NCBI RefSeq assembly: GCF_000001735.4
Contig: NC_003071.7
Location: 8,859,151 to 8,923,150 of the forward strand
Length of the DNA: 64,000 nt
Direction of reading: 5' to 3'
From: Arabidopsis thaliana
Taxonomy: Eukaryota > Streptophyta > Magnoliopsida > Brassicales > Brassicaceae
Below, in pieces: positions 1-12,847 of the stretch; position 1 is the stretch's first letter, and every line of letters begins with the position of its first letter. The notes beneath the pieces were generated by a model that searched no databases, was not told the origin of the DNA, and saw only the letters and a program-made list of their open reading frames with translations. Both the position numbers and the translations under genes were made by a program.

Positions 1-60
1 GAGTGTTCAAATTTCAAGCTTTTTACAAGGGGTTCCTTAGATTGATCTGTTACTGTAGAG

Positions 61-3000
61 ATGGCTCCAACTCAGGATCCCAACAGTGTCGGAGGCGGTG
101 CGAAGAAAGATGAAGCTACCTTGAAGGTTCCGTCTAAGGATCCCAAGAAGAAGGACGAGAAAAAGGATGAGGATTTGGTAAAGTTTCTTCTTTCTCGGTT
201 TTTTGATTTATCGAATCCTTTTTCGACATTGTGTGTCGTGTTTAGTATCTGGGTTCATCAGAAACGAATTAATTTCAAATCTGTAAGATCTGCAGTTAGG
301 TTTTTAATTGGAGTCTCGATCGAGTTGAAGTAGGGGTGTTATAGAATTAGGGTTTTTAATCTGGCAAAGTGAGTGTTTTGTTCGTCATTAGACTAGCCGG
401 ATTAGAAAGTTGTTAACTTGTGATGTGAGGAAAGTTTTTTTTGTTTGTATATGGTCACTTTCTTAATGACTCGACTTACATTGGGTTGTGATTGTAGTCT
501 GAAGAGGACTTGGAACTAAAGCAGAACCTTGAGCTCTATGTTGAGAGGGTTCAGGATCCTAATCCGGAATTGCAGAAGGCTGCCCTTGAGAGCATGAGGT
601 AATTCTTGACTTGATCAGCTTCGGGTTTTCAGATTATTGCCACTGAAGCTTGTACAACTTATAAAGCTTTTTTTCTTTCTCTCTGCTCTTGGTGTACATG
701 TTTATGTTTTTAATTAGAGTTTTATTTGGCTTTGTAGGCAGGAAATCCGAGCTTCAACAAGTTCCATGACTTCAGTTCCCAAACCACTAAAGTTTCTGCG
801 TCCCCATTATGGAACTCTTAAAGCGTTTCATGAAACAATGGCTGATTCTGATCTCAAAGTATGTCATCATTGATTTCAAGTCATTAACAATTCTTATATT
901 GGTATGGCTTAAAAATTACATTTGCTATGTTTGCAGAAGTACCTGTCCGATATCCTGTCTGTCCTGGCCCTTACCATGTCTGCAGATGGTGAAAGGGTAT
1001 GCTTCTACTGACTTGGGCATACTTTGTATTCTGATTTGTATTTTTTAAGGCATACTTTGAACTGCTAATCACTTTCTTTTACAATATAATTCCAGGAAAG
1101 CTTAAGGTTTAGATTGATTGGAACAGAGGGTGACATTGGATCGTGGGGTCATGAATATGTCAGGAATTTAGCTGGAGAGATTGCACAAGAGTATACAAAG
1201 CGTCAGGTTAGAAATCAATTTTCGATTTTGTCTTTGGAAATTCAGTTTCTCGTCCTAGGACTTGTGCAGATATTCTAAGATTGTTGGAAGTTGTGTTTGG
1301 GTTTATCCTTCTGAATTCTGATGGTTGGAGTTTTGAGGAATGACTAAATGTGTCTTATTCAATGAGAAAGGTCACTGAGTCATATTTATCTACCTGTTCA
1401 TTATCTCAGAGTGAGGAGGCCTCTATTGACGATTTAATGGAGCTTGTGCAACAAATTGTTGCTTTTCACATGAAGGTGAATTCCTAAACTAATAGGGCTT
1501 GAGATTAGCACCTCTGCGATTTATTTATTTCTAAACGATTTCATTTACTCCTTGCAGCATAATGCAGAAACCGAAGCTGTTGATCTTTTAATGGATGTTG
1601 AGGATCTTGATCTCTTACTTGAGCATGTAGACAAAACAAATTTCAAGAGGACATGCAACTATCTCACAAGTGCAGCTAGGTACTTTAAACATAGTCAATC
1701 CTATTTATTTTATTTTTCCTCACTCTTTGTTATTTGAACTGATCTTGTAGAAACAAGTGGTGAGCTTTGTTTATATTTGCTTCCAAAAATCTCTCTGACG
1801 TCTTATATATTTGAATTTTCAGGTACCTTCCTGGACCAGATGACATGTTGGTTCTAGATATTTCCTACATGATTTACATGAAGTTTGAAGAGTATCCAAA
1901 CGCTCTGCAGATTGCACTATTTCTTGATAACACGCAGGTAGGACTTTAATCTTTCTATAGAACGTAGTTTCATTTCATTCTTTCTGCGTGTGAAGCATTT
2001 GGAAAAATCAATCCTCTATGTTTTATTTCGAGTATTTGCGTAGACATTTTTGATATTTAATGTGCTGTATGGTGTATTTTCTGTATTGCAGTATGTTAAA
2101 CAAGTATTTACCTCATGTACGGATCTGCTGAAGAAGAAACAGTTCTGCTACATGATTGCTCGTCATGTAAGTCCTAACTATCTCTACTTTACTACAATTC
2201 TATCTCATTCTTTCTTTTCGGTATGTATGTTTTGATTTGGATCTTTACTCCTATATGCTTTGATAGTTGGTTGTGCTTTTATTCGATTGTATTTTACTTT
2301 CCAGCTGTTACATAAAGTTAGCAGAAAAAAAATGAGAACATAGTTTGTAGTTGTAATTCAGCATGATCTAGAGGGAATTTAAATATGTTTCTTGAACATT
2401 ATTTTTAGTCCAATTTTGTATTGTTTTTCTGGGAAGACCTCATTCTTTAGCGACACTGGCCTCCTCCTATTCTCTTCTAAGGCACACACAGATTAACTGC
2501 TGCATCGCTGTTTAAAATTTCCATTCATTTAGAGACACAATACCCGATTGACATACTTTCTTATACTTCTCCTCTCGTCGTATGCCTCCCTGCAGGGTAT
2601 AACCTTTGAACTTGACGATGAGATGGTTGCAGATGATGATGACCGGGAAGCCCTACAGGATATTGTTAACAACACTAAGTTAAGTGAAGGATATCTGACC
2701 CTTGCAAGGGATATTGAGGTCATGGAGGCCAAAACGCCTGAAGACATCTACAAGGTAAATCAGTTTTAATGTGTTAGGCTTGCTACTCATTTATTTAGTT
2801 ACAAATTATGTTTCCCTCAGTCTTTGACCTGCCCTTTTTGAATTTTATAGGCTCACTTACTCGACGGCAGGGCTAGCTCCGGTGCAAGCGTGGATTCTGC
2901 TAGACAGAATTTGGCTGCTACCTTTGTCAATGCATTCGTAAATGCTGGTTTTGGTCAGGTATGGTTGCAGATTATAATAAAATAGATCTAGTGGAAGACG

Positions 3001-5549
3001 TGTCCTCTTAATATATTTGCTTATCGCAGGACAAACTAATGACAGTACCTTCAGACTCAACCACCGGATCTTCTGGAAACTGGCTCTTCAAAAATAAAGA
3101 ACATGGCAAGACTAGTGCAGCTGCTAGTCTGGTATACTTTTTCTTATTTGATGAATTTATTTACTGTGCTCAGATCATGGAAGTAAGAATTGTAACCAGA
3201 TCTTTTTGTTTCCCTATCATATAGGGTATGATTCAACTGTGGGATGTGGACTCTGGACTTTCCCAACTCGACAAATATTTCCATAGTAATGATAATCCTA
3301 TCATTGCTGGAGCACTGCTGGGAGTTGGGATTGTAAATTGTGGCATTAAGAACGATTGTGATCCTGTGAGTTGCTGTCGTGTTTGATTTTGCTGGGACCA
3401 TTTGTGCTAATATTTGCAGCCACTCTTCCATCTTACTCAGCCTTATTTCTCAGGCATTGGCACTTCTTGGAGACTATATAGACAAAGAGGATTCATCTGT
3501 CAGAATCGGTGCTATCATGGGTCTTGGAATTTCATACGCAGGTTCCCAAAATGACCAGGTACTTGTTATATTCTTTCCCATATTACTACTTGAATGTTTC
3601 GGGTGTTCACAAAACTTTAACACGTACACTGTTTCAACAGATTCGAAACAAATTGTCCCCGATACTGAATGATGCAAAAGCGCCTCTTGATGTGATTGCA
3701 TTTGCTTCACTTTCTTTGGGAATGATATATGTTGGTTCCTGTAACGAAGAAGTAGCCCAGTCTATTATATTTGCTTTGATGGATCGAAGTGAGGCAGAAC
3801 TGGGTGATGCCCTCACTCGTTTCTTGCCACTTGGTCTTGGACTTCTATACCTGGGCAAACAGGTTAGCAATGTGTTTTACATAATCTCGCTCTTTGTTCG
3901 TATATCATTATTTGCATTGCTTGACCAACATCAACTTGTTCCAATATCTACCAGGAAAGTGTAGAGGCTACAGCTGAAGTTTCGAAGACCTTCAATGAGA
4001 AGATTAGAAAGTATTGTGATATGACACTTCTTTCTTGTGCTTATGCTGGAACTGGAAATGTCCTAAAGGTATCTAATCAATTGTGCTGGTGGTTGAGTGA
4101 CATAATTCATTACTTGTTTAGTTGTTGACTCCTACTTATATTTTCAGGTACAAGACCTTCTTGCTCAGTGTGGCGAGCATCTTGAGAAAGGTGACATCCA
4201 CCAGGGTCCAGCTGTGCTTGGGTTAGCAATGGTTGCTATGTCTGAAGAACTGGGAGTTGATATGGAGATCCGTTCTCTGGAGCGGATGCTACAATACGGA
4301 GAACAAAACATTCGGCGTGCTGTGCCTTTGGCCCTTGGTCTCCTTTGTATATCCAATCCAAAGGTAAATACTTTTGTAAATGTAGTTTTACTGCACCTGC
4401 TTACAATTATTAGTGGGCGTCTAGAGTAATACTGGGTTTTTAATATTTTTCCCACAATTCCAGGTGACTGTAATGGACACCTTGAGCCGGCTTAGCCATG
4501 ACACAGATTCGGAAGTTGCCATGGTTAGCAATCATTTCGCTTCATAGCCTGTCCCATATTATTTAGCTGAATAGTATTGAGAGAGGACTGATCTTTCTTT
4601 TGACTCGTACAGTCAGCAATTATATCATTGGGACTGATTGGCGCTGGAACTAATAACGCAAGGATAGCCGGGATGCTTCGGAACCTCTCCAGCTATTATT
4701 ACAAAGACATGAGTCTTCTCTTCTGTGTAATGTGTTCCTCATTTTGGTTTCTGTACCCTGCGGTAAGCTGTTGTTCTTGTTGGAATTATTGTAACTAACT
4801 TGGTAAGTCATTATGCAGGTGCGTATTGCTCAAGGGCTTGTGCACATGGGAAAGGGTCTCTTGACACTCAGCCCCTTCCACTCTGAACGGTTCTTGCTAT
4901 CGCCGTAAGTTCATTCTTTTTGTCACCAATAGAACCAAATCTTTTTTGATAGTTGGATGTTCAAAGGTTTCTCATGCGGACCTTATTTATGCAGAACCGC
5001 ACTTGCTGGTATAGTGACACTTTTGCATGCATGCCTTGACATGAAACCAATCATACTCGGGAAGTACCATTATGTGCTGTACTTCCTCGTTTTGGCGATG
5101 CAAGTGAGTTCAACTTCTGTCCTGTGTTTCTCCCTCTTGTTAGTTAGGTCTGATGAACTTGCTATGATTTGATATTTAATCAAATTTTGTTAAAAAAATG
5201 TATAGCCAAGGATGATGTTGACAGTGGATGAAAACCTGAAGCCACTGTCAGTGCCAGTGCGGGTAGGACAAGCAGTTGATGTGGTTGGGCAAGCGGGTCG
5301 GCCCAAGACCATAACCGGTTTCCAGACACACTCCACACCTGTTCTCCTGGCTGCTGGAGAGAGAGCCGAACTAGCCACGGACAAGTATGTTATTCTTTTT
5401 CCTTTCTTCCTTGTACCCTTTATGTTGCCTACTTAGGTGTCTGATTATAAAACTCGGATTTGTAACTGGCAAACAGATACATTCCTCTGTCGCCAATACT
5501 AGAAGGATTCATCATCTTAAAGGAGAACCCAGACTACAGAGAGGAGTGA
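61..5549 (+). CDS. RPN1A: 26S proteasome regulatory subunit RPN1 (spliced, about 23 exons)
   Basis: RPN1 is a base subunit of the 19S regulatory particle. It is a scaffold that docks ubiquitin receptors and shuttle factors beside the ATPase ring, in nucleus and cytosol. The ATG at 61 opens a lysine-rich leader ([14 protein letters not shown]) and exon 1 ends at 177 before GT. Exons can be followed by GT/AG junctions: 498-598, 739-858, and on to a last exon at about 5476 that encodes a C-terminus ending PDYREE with the stop at 5547-5549. The middle exons (3226-4362) carry proteasome/cyclosome repeats, for example [25 protein letters not shown] and [12 protein letters not shown]. The joined protein is about 890 residues, the usual RPN1 length. 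Assignment to RPN1A rather than RPN1B rests on the neighbours. Transcription starts upstream of, or at the edge of, the window. Internal exon ends were read by eye. Confidence 0.95.
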
Positions 5550-5878
5550 AGAGAGAGAGCTTCTGCTTCCAGCCAGTTGTCACTAGTTTTACTATTTCGT
5601 CTATTATCTCATGGTTTTTCTACTCTCCGTTTAAGCTTTGTTTCATTATCTTGGGATCTTTGTATGACCTGACGCTTTTAGTTATATAAACTTTAGTCTC
5701 TTTTTTTTTTTTTTTTTTTTAATCGCCACCAAGTCGACACATATTCTTGCCAAAACCAATATTGACTCAGTTTAAAAAATAACGATCCATAAAATTTTCC
5801 AATTACTTTGATCACATAAAAAAAGTGAAGAAATGTTAGCCACTTGCATAGTGCCGTTCAAAGACGCACAAATGAAAT

Positions 5879-5969
5879 TGGGCTTTCCTTTGGCCCAAAA
5901 GTGTTGCGATCGCGTTTATAACAAAAGACTAAGGTTTCGTCCAAACTAAGATCGCGTTTATAGGGTTTA
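5879..5969 (+). promoter_or_regulatory. Site II pair and telo-box upstream of NFD6
   Basis: TGGGCT (5879-5884) and GGCCCA (5892-5897) form a closely spaced site II pair, and TAGGGTTTA at 5961-5969 matches a telo-box. Site II plus telo-box is typical of Arabidopsis genes for mitochondrial and ribosomal proteins, which fits the downstream gene. The 5550-5878 stretch before it holds the RPN1 3' UTR region and a T run at about 5702-5720; no gene is seen there. Confidence 0.55.
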
Positions 5970-6071
5970 TCATCATTTCCCGTAATCGTAATCGGAGTTC
6001 AGGCTTCAGCATTCTCTCTTCTTCTCTCTCGCAGCCGTAGTTTTTGATCTTCTCTTCAATTCTCTCTCCTG

Positions 6072-7217
6072 ATGGCCACGTCCGCCGTCCTCTCCGGTGC
6101 CAGATCGATGCTTCGAGCTGCTTCCTCACGCAGCGCCGCTGCTTCTACTGGCCGCTTCGCCTCTCAAGCGAAATCCGCTCCACCATTGTTTAGAGCCACT
6201 GCCAGAAGAAGCCCACTGCTTTCTCCTCTCCGGTTAGTCTCTCTCATACCCATTTCCTTATTTGAGCTCATTTCACAGTTTTGTGCTACTTGAAGCTTGA
6301 AATGGGTTAAATTCGATCGAATTGTGAAAAAAAAGAAGGAACTTCTCTATGTAAAAATTACATTTTTGCGTTAATCATGTTTCCAGATCGATTATTCACA
6401 AGTAAAAAAGATGAAATTTTGCATTTTGATGTTGATTTTAAATGTGAAACTCTCTTATCACATTACTTAAAAGAATTTGCATTTTTGTTTGTTTTTGATG
6501 TGAATAGAAATCCTGTGGAACTGAGCTTCTGTGTGGAGTCATTGTTACCATATCACTCGGCTACAGCTTCAGCGCTAATGACTTCAAAGCTTTCTATCTC
6601 TGGCCAAACCTATGGCTGGCTCTCTGACGGTACTTTCTCACATCCTTCAATTTTGTAATGCTTGAATAATGGCTTAAATATGTACTAAATATTGAGTGGA
6701 GATATGCTTTGTTTGATTGATGAAATGTGTTTGAGAGCTGTTTCTGTATTGGCTTTCTAGATTGTTGTATTAGACATAGGTAGAGAACTAGTTTAGATTT
6801 TGCCATTTAAGAAGCTTTCTCGATCAGTGTAGATTCTTTTTGGTTGTTGCTATGGCGAAAAACTGGATCAGTTGTTGTTGTCTTTCTGCTTAACGTTGTA
6901 AAGAGATAGCGGCTCAATTGGTCTAGTTTTTCGATCTTGTAGGCTGACACAAGTGTAGATGGAGACAACGAAGCCAAGATCTGGGTTTTCATGCAAATAA
7001 TATAAACGATTAGAACGGGTTTCAGGCAATAAGATAGGCTTTAGATACACATCAAGCAATGGTTGATGCTGCATTGTGTTTTAAAAGAACTGGTTCTTAC
7101 ATATCTTCTTAAAAAAAATACATGTACCCGGAAACGTGTCTTCTTTTCTTGTTGGTTATAGCATTTGAGTTATTACTGATTGGTCTTATACTCCCAGCTT
7201 GCAATGATGATGTGTGA
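6072..7217 (+). CDS. NFD6: NFD6-type small mitochondrial protein (3 exons)
   Basis: Exons are 6072-6232, 6508-6629 and 7198-7217, all with GT/AG junctions, giving about 100 residues. The N-terminus is rich in Ala, Ser and Arg with no acidic residues ([19 protein letters not shown]), a textbook mitochondrial presequence. The last 20 bases add only the ending ACNDDV. Mutants of NUCLEAR FUSION DEFECTIVE 6 fail in fusion of the polar nuclei, and most NFD genes act in mitochondria. The biochemical role is unknown. An unspliced reading through the second donor would change the C-terminus, so isoforms are possible. Its position directly after RPN1A supports the name. Confidence 0.85.
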
Positions 7218-7717
7218 TGAGTTAGCCAGAGGAACAATGAAGCTACAGTTTATGTACAAAACCTCTACCTTTTAAAGCCTTCTTCTTTAGAAAAACTTAG
7301 GAACGAAAACCCTCTTAATTTTGTTTCTGAGTTTCTTGGAGAGCTTTTCTTTGTTTTCAGCCTATTAAGTAAGACATGTTGTATTGGTTGGACGAGTAAC
7401 TGATGTTTGGTATAATTTATCAGCTTGCAAAGAGGACTTTTGATGATGTCTACGCGTACCCAATGCGAGATTGTTGATTGCGAGAGAAGGTTTAAGAGTA
7501 TTTAGGCAAAGAATAATTGTTGTACTGTTCAAACACAAATCATCTCTTTGTCTTTAGTTTTCATATCAAAGACAAATGTCCAATATCTTTTGAATCAAAT
7601 CTCTATGATTTCTATTACATCAACATACAAACTCAACAAAATTGCATCACTTCTACTAATTTAAAACTTGGAAACATCCATGAGTTTGAATACTATAAAT
7701 TATAATCAAGATTCTAC

Positions 7718-7793
<76 letters not shown>

Positions 7794-8092
7794 CAAGAAT
7801 CTCATCAAAATAAGTAGGGAAAAAGTAGCAGATTTGGCAATCAAATTGGCACATTAACTTGTCGACCCTTAAACTTGAAAGAAGGTTTCAAGTTTCTTCT
7901 TCTTGTCCCTTGGATCTTATGAAACATTGTATTCTCTGCCAAAGATTCACGACTTGAATGGGCAGCTTTGTTAAAGGATCTCTTTGTCATTAATTTTTCA
8001 TATTAAAAAAACAGATCCTTTCGAGATATAGAATTACATCTCTGTTGAATGTGGATTGATACAAAGTACAAACACTACAGTTTCTTTGATCC
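7218..8092. other. Intergenic region between convergent NFD6 and reticulon genes
   Basis: It contains the NFD6 3' UTR and the reticulon 3' UTR. No coding potential is seen beyond chance frames. A pure AT-dinucleotide run at 7721-7791 is annotated separately. Confidence 0.6.
7721..7791. repeat. (AT)n microsatellite, about 35 units
   Basis: Uninterrupted AT dinucleotides over about 70 bases lie downstream of NFD6. Length variation between accessions is likely. Confidence 0.95.
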
Positions 8093-10016
8093 TTAAGTTT
8101 CTGCAACCACCACCACTAAAGCTCGCTCTTCTGATGGCTGTGTCTGTTCTTCTTCTTGTGGAACTGTTTCTTCTTCTTGTGGAACTGTTTCTTCTTCCTG
8201 CGGGAGTGTTTCTTCTTCTTGCTCATTCTCAACAGGCTCAACTTCCTCGGGAGTTAGCTGTAGATTTTGTCTCCTATACCGAAATATCACCAGGATGATA
8301 AAAACTGCAGAACATGAAAGACGTATACGTTATATTTTGATACAAGGCAAACCAAATACTCTGTCAACCATTGGTTAGGTAAATTACCTGCAAATATTCG
8401 GGTTCTTATGCTCGTCAAGTTCCAAAACGCTGTCACCGCAGAGCCAGCCAAGATCTTCTTGTGTGAGCAGACTCCCCATGCTTCACCTATTCTCGTTTTC
8501 ACTCTTTCAACTGCACAAATGAAACTCAAACCAGTTCAAGAATTTAAACCATTGGACCAGTTAAAGACATCTACAAACACTTGACTATTGATTCTAACAC
8601 AATTGACAATATGTGAATGGGTGCAATTCATTATTCTTCACCTTTTTGGCTAATCTGATGCGTGTAACATGAATACAGCTTTGGGATGGTGAAACTGAGG
8701 AAGAAACCTGTTTCAGTAACCATACACACATATCATCATCACAATTCCTATCATGCTTAACAATGTTTCAGCTTATGTTCCAAATGTTAATTACCAAATG
8801 CAGATAGCCTCCACAGTGTTATGAGATGACCATACTCAGCTCCAAGTAGCAGAAATGGTGTCACCTGTGACAAAAAGAAAATCAGCAGATGAAAGGGCAA
8901 GTAAACCACCAACACATAGCAATCACCAAAACTGATTTGATTTTGTTTACTTTGAGTGTCATTGATGGTTCTCCTGAAAAAAGCTCACTAGTCTTCGAGA
9001 TAAAAAAGTTGGTTGCAGGAAGCACTCGTCTAGCTGAGCGCAAGACATCATCTTCACTCACATGGAACGCTCTCTTTGTGTCTTCATTTTTCCTAAAAGT
9101 AACAACACATTGAAGGATCACACTAACTATTAGCTTATGGAGAATGCCAAACAAAAGAGACCACAGAAGTAAATGTACCTTTGACAAAGAGTGTTTGACA
9201 AGAAGGACCCGCAAAGTAACACAAGTCCGAGATTGGAAACCGCCGAGAAAACGCTTCAAAACAAAGAAAAAGGTCATGACTTTCACAAATCTAATTGAGC
9301 CTACAAACACAAGCTAGATATTTGGTACCTAAAGTTGACTCCTTTGGCAAAGCAAGAAGATAGGAAAGACAAACATCCAAAACCAAACCAGAGAGTCGAT
9401 TTCGCAACATCTCTCCACATTACCAAATCACTTATAATCTCTCCAATCAGATTCAAATCGCTCTGACATGTATCTTCACCAAACCCAACACACAAGCAAA
9501 TCAGAATTAAGCAGAGAAACACATAAAGCAGATAATAAGAGAAAGAAGAGTACTTGGAAGATCTGAGGAAGAACAAAGAGGAGGAGCTGAACTTTGCTTA
9601 TCCTTCTTAGGTCGACCATTAGTCTTCCGCTTTCTAGGAGGAAGCTTTACGATTTCTTCGATAACCAAATTAGCTTCTTTCTCTTCCACAGCTTCAGATC
9701 TTCGCCTCGATCTCCGGGGATTCCTCGGAGATGCTAAAAGACTCTTTTGCCCTCCTTTCCCTTTGCCCCGTTTCCGAACCACCGCCATAGCATCTTCAGA
9801 AGTCATTTCGAGTCGATCGGATAAACGGGTCCTCGATTTTCGAAGTGGAGAAGGAGGTAAGAGGAGGATATCGCGAAGAGGAACAGGTGATGATGGGTTT
9901 GGAGTATTGGGAGACGACAGAACCAAATCAAGAGAGAGATTTGGAGGATTCGAAGAATCTTGGAGACGCGAAGCTGATTTAGTGTTGGATCGGTGATAAG
10001 GAGGCGTAGACTCCAT
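8093..10016 (-). CDS. RTNLB17: Reticulon-domain ER membrane protein with basic N-terminus and acidic tail (8 exons)
   Basis: Exons on the minus strand are 10016-9554, 9473-9329, 9253-9179, 9092-8951, 8864-8795, 8707-8642, 8510-8388 and 8304-8093. The first ~155 residues are Ser/Pro-rich then strongly basic (RKRGKGKGGQK, PRRSRRRSE, PPRKRKTNGRPKK), which looks like a nuclear-targeting or nucleic-acid-binding extension absent from short reticulons. The reticulon homology domain follows: DLVMWRDVAKS, then hydrophobic hairpins (STLWFGFGCLSFLSSCF and SAVSNLGLVLLCGSFL; later HLITLWRLSAFG and FFLSFTIPKLY). The protein ends in an acidic repeat of PQEEETV-like units (about residues 400-420). Reticulons shape tubular ER by inserting membrane hairpins. 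The plant RTNLB17/18 subgroup has such long N-termini; the exact symbol is from memory. Confidence 0.85.
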
Positions 10017-10257
10017 TATTATGAAAAGGGCAAAATCTCAGAGAATTGAATTTAAGAATCTCAGAGAATTGAATTGAGAATCTCAAACAAGTAATAAGGT
10101 TTTTCCTTTTCCGCATCCAAGAAGAAGACAGAGATGTCTGATCAGATATAGCCGTTGGAGGAATTTTTGTTTTTCCTTAAAAAAGATTCCATTTGAATCT
10201 TGACGGTCGTAGCAAACGTCGCTCCGTCTCTCTTTAACGGCGTAAAACTTATGGGAG

Positions 10258-10854
10258 TTTTTTTTTTTTTTTTTAACGTCTTATTTATTAAACTTAAAAA
10301 GAGATTACAAATATACCAATAAGCATATAAGTGAGAGCTCTACAATCCATACAACCAATACTTAAGTTGAACGAAATAATCGAAAAAGTGAAATTACACA
10401 TTGCTTCCTTTCGTAGGTAAGCCTTACACGCTAACAGGGTTATCAATCTGTTATTTTCCTTGATCGTCTTCGTCTTCGGTCTAATTTGATCTTCTTGTTT
10501 GGCTATCATCTCTTTAATGAAACTCCAACACACTTTTCGAAAATCAAAAGGTTGCGATCCATCAGTTACATCGCTAACCATATAATTATTTCCATCACCC
10601 GCGTGAGACAATGACATTGTTTTGGTTGTAAATGTTGCCCATGATAAATCCATGATCTCGATTCTCTTGTTGACGTTCTTCAAAGACCAGAAATACAAGG
10701 TTCTTATGATTTGATTCCATGGTGGTTTCCAAGGTGGTCGCCGTTTCCACAACAAATCTATGAAGATTTGTTTCAAACATCGGAAAGCCACCAAACGATC
10801 GCGATGACCACCGGAAACTAACACAAAACTAACAATACATGTTAGAGTTGACAT
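10258..10854 (-). mobile_element. Decayed 3' part of a non-LTR retrotransposon
   Basis: A long minus-strand reading frame (10294-10854) precedes an A-run tail, seen as a T run at about 10258-10275 on the plus strand. Its C-terminal part (FRKVCWSFIKEMIAKQED...LLACKAYLRKE) resembles the translation at 15383-15625 (YWSFVRKVIAKRDD...LLACKTYERK). That second copy lies just downstream of an RNase H-like fragment, so both look like 3' portions of the same LINE-type family. No reverse transcriptase remains here, and target-site duplications were not found. It could also be annotated as a hypothetical gene; no ordinary protein family was recognised. Confidence 0.5.
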
Positions 10855-10860
10855 ATAATC

Positions 10861-12546
10861 GACAAATTATGTCGGAACAAATACGGCGTAGCCGTCGGAA
10901 ATTGCATTTCGGTAAGAAACCCAACACATCCAAAGGCTCATGTTCACATCCATAGATCTTCCACCATGTATGTTGAACAGAAACACTTGGAATCTATACA
11001 TAACTGATTTTTCTTACAGATCTAAAAGTGAATTAAAACTACAAATAAGAAGAAGAAGTTTGGATTTAGAAATCCAGAATTGAGAGCAAATACTTTATTT
11101 AGATTAAAACAAAAAGCAAAATCAAACTAAAGAGAAGAAATGGAACCGCCGACAAGTGCCGGCGGCCCTAAACCAATCGGAAAAGATGGAGGCCAAAGAA
11201 GAGAAACGGTTACTGGTTCGCTTGTCCAATCGCCAACGAAGCATAATTCTATGGGAGTGTTTATTTTTGCCAATTTCAAGCAATATACTAGTATGTTTTT
11301 TTTTTTATCATCCGATTTTAATTAGAGTTCAAAAAAGTAGAACTAAGGAATATTGCTTACAGATAATGTCATTTTATTTTGATAATTTTTTTTATTTTGC
11401 AATTGTTTAACTTAATTATTTATAAATAATTATTAAATGGAAACAATCTTGACATAACAAAAACATTCACTCTATGTTATGTGTTTCAAAACACGATCCA
11501 CTCGATTTTGAAAGAGAGGAACAATAGAAGGCATAGAGACGAGCCATCACCAAGCGAGAGGGTGATAAGAATCATCGATAAGAACATTAATAATTAATTA
11601 AGTACAATACAAAATGGAGATGAGCGGAAGTATGAAGTAGGTTTACGAGATTGGTTTGCATCAAAGGCACACAATGAAAGATAATTTCTTTTGTTTATTA
11701 TTTTTCTTAAAAAGTTTGCATTAATTTGTATAGATGTTTATTAGTCTTTGAATATAATTTAATATTAGATTAAAAAACAAACAATTGTGTGTAAAATACT
11801 GAACTTTGTTATGTGATAGCTAGCTACAAAGAAAATTGGTCAAAATAGAGCCAATTGTGACTTCAAACATGATCTCTCATCATAGGTCATAGATAACTCT
11901 ATCAATTTGTAAAATTTTGTATGTTATGATTATTCCACATAAGTTAAAGATGGCTTCTATCACATGTATATGCTTCTTGTTCATGTCCAAGGCCTCCAGT
12001 TCTTATCAATTGCAAGTGATATTTAACTTGTTGTAAGATCTTCAAACACCGTAACTTTCTCTTCCTTTTTTGCTTATCTTGGTGACACTGAAACGGTTAT
12101 ACTTTACTTGCTCTTGAACTATGGAAAATAACTTTATGTCCTGAACAAATTAAGCAAAGACATAACTCAGAGAGGAGTCAGCAAAGGGGATCAGGATGGT
12201 GTGGCGGAAAAGGGCGATAGAGTAGATTGAAACTATTTTCTTTTGTTCGTTTTAGATCTAGTTGAGTTTTGAGGTTTTTTTTTACACTTTTATTAAACGC
12301 TCAGGGTTTAAATACTTAAAACAAAACTCAGGTTTTTAACATGTTTTATGACAAAACTCATGGTTTCTTTTTGATAGAAAAATTAACTCAAGGTTTGTTT
12401 CCACATTTTCTCGTTTTATTGATCTTTTTAATGAAACTCTTATAATATAAAACGTGAAGTTAAAAACAGTAGAGATGATCAAAAATCCGCTACAAATCTC
12501 TTTTTATCATCCTATCCTTCCGCGAACTTCCATTGATGATGCCATC
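10861..12546. other. AT-rich intergenic region, no recognised gene
   Basis: Short open frames (for example 11140-11325, plus strand, starting MEPPTSAGGPKPIG) have no recognisable domain and cross AT-rich low-complexity DNA. No promoter, intron or repeat structure supports a gene. Confidence 0.4.
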
Positions 12547-12847
12547 TCATGCATGTGAGCTTCTATTCATGCATATATATATATATAAGTAATTAGGAAA
12601 AAAAAACACACACATATATATAAATTAAAGGCAAATAATTATTTATACATTACCGTAGACGAGATAAGGGAGGCTTGGGACCACCGCATTCGATTTTACA
12701 GTTTTCATAGCAACTACCGTCGTCACTGCGACAAGGCTGAGAACATTGGCGAAAACAAATAGTCCCACCACTTTCTTCTTGTGCTTCTATTGTGACCGCA
12801 ACAATCATCACCATCATTATCAATACGATCGCACTCCATTTTGCCAT
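12547..12847 (-). CDS. Small secreted six-cysteine peptide, cluster copy 1 (2 exons)
   Basis: Exon 1 is 12847-12654 and exon 2 is 12562-12547. A signal peptide (MAKWSAIVLIMMVMIVAV, cleavage likely after IEA) is followed by a short core with six cysteines spaced CX3CX3C-X6-CX3CX3C and then a GGPKPP linker. The core resembles thionin-like or alpha-hairpinin cysteine-rich peptides; the family is not firmly known to me. Exon 2 here ends after only a few codons: relative to the other copies it carries small indels that bring a stop (12547-12549) forward, so the conserved basic tail is lost, although the DNA for it is still recognisable at 12500-12545. It is the only minus-strand member and its upstream region lacks the promoter block shared by copies 2, 3 and 5. 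Secretion is inferred; function is unknown. Confidence 0.7.

Noticed and set aside
7656-7844. Minus-strand frame made of IYIYIY repeats
   Set aside because: Translation of the (AT)n microsatellite, not a protein.
8056-8298. Plus-strand open frame with leucine-rich repeats (LLLVELFLLL)
   Set aside because: It is the antisense shadow of the acidic PQEEETV repeat at the reticulon C-terminus.
11140-11325. MEPPTSAGGPKPIG... as a small gene
   Set aside because: No signal peptide, domain, promoter or homologue recognised; the C-terminal half is AT-rich noise.
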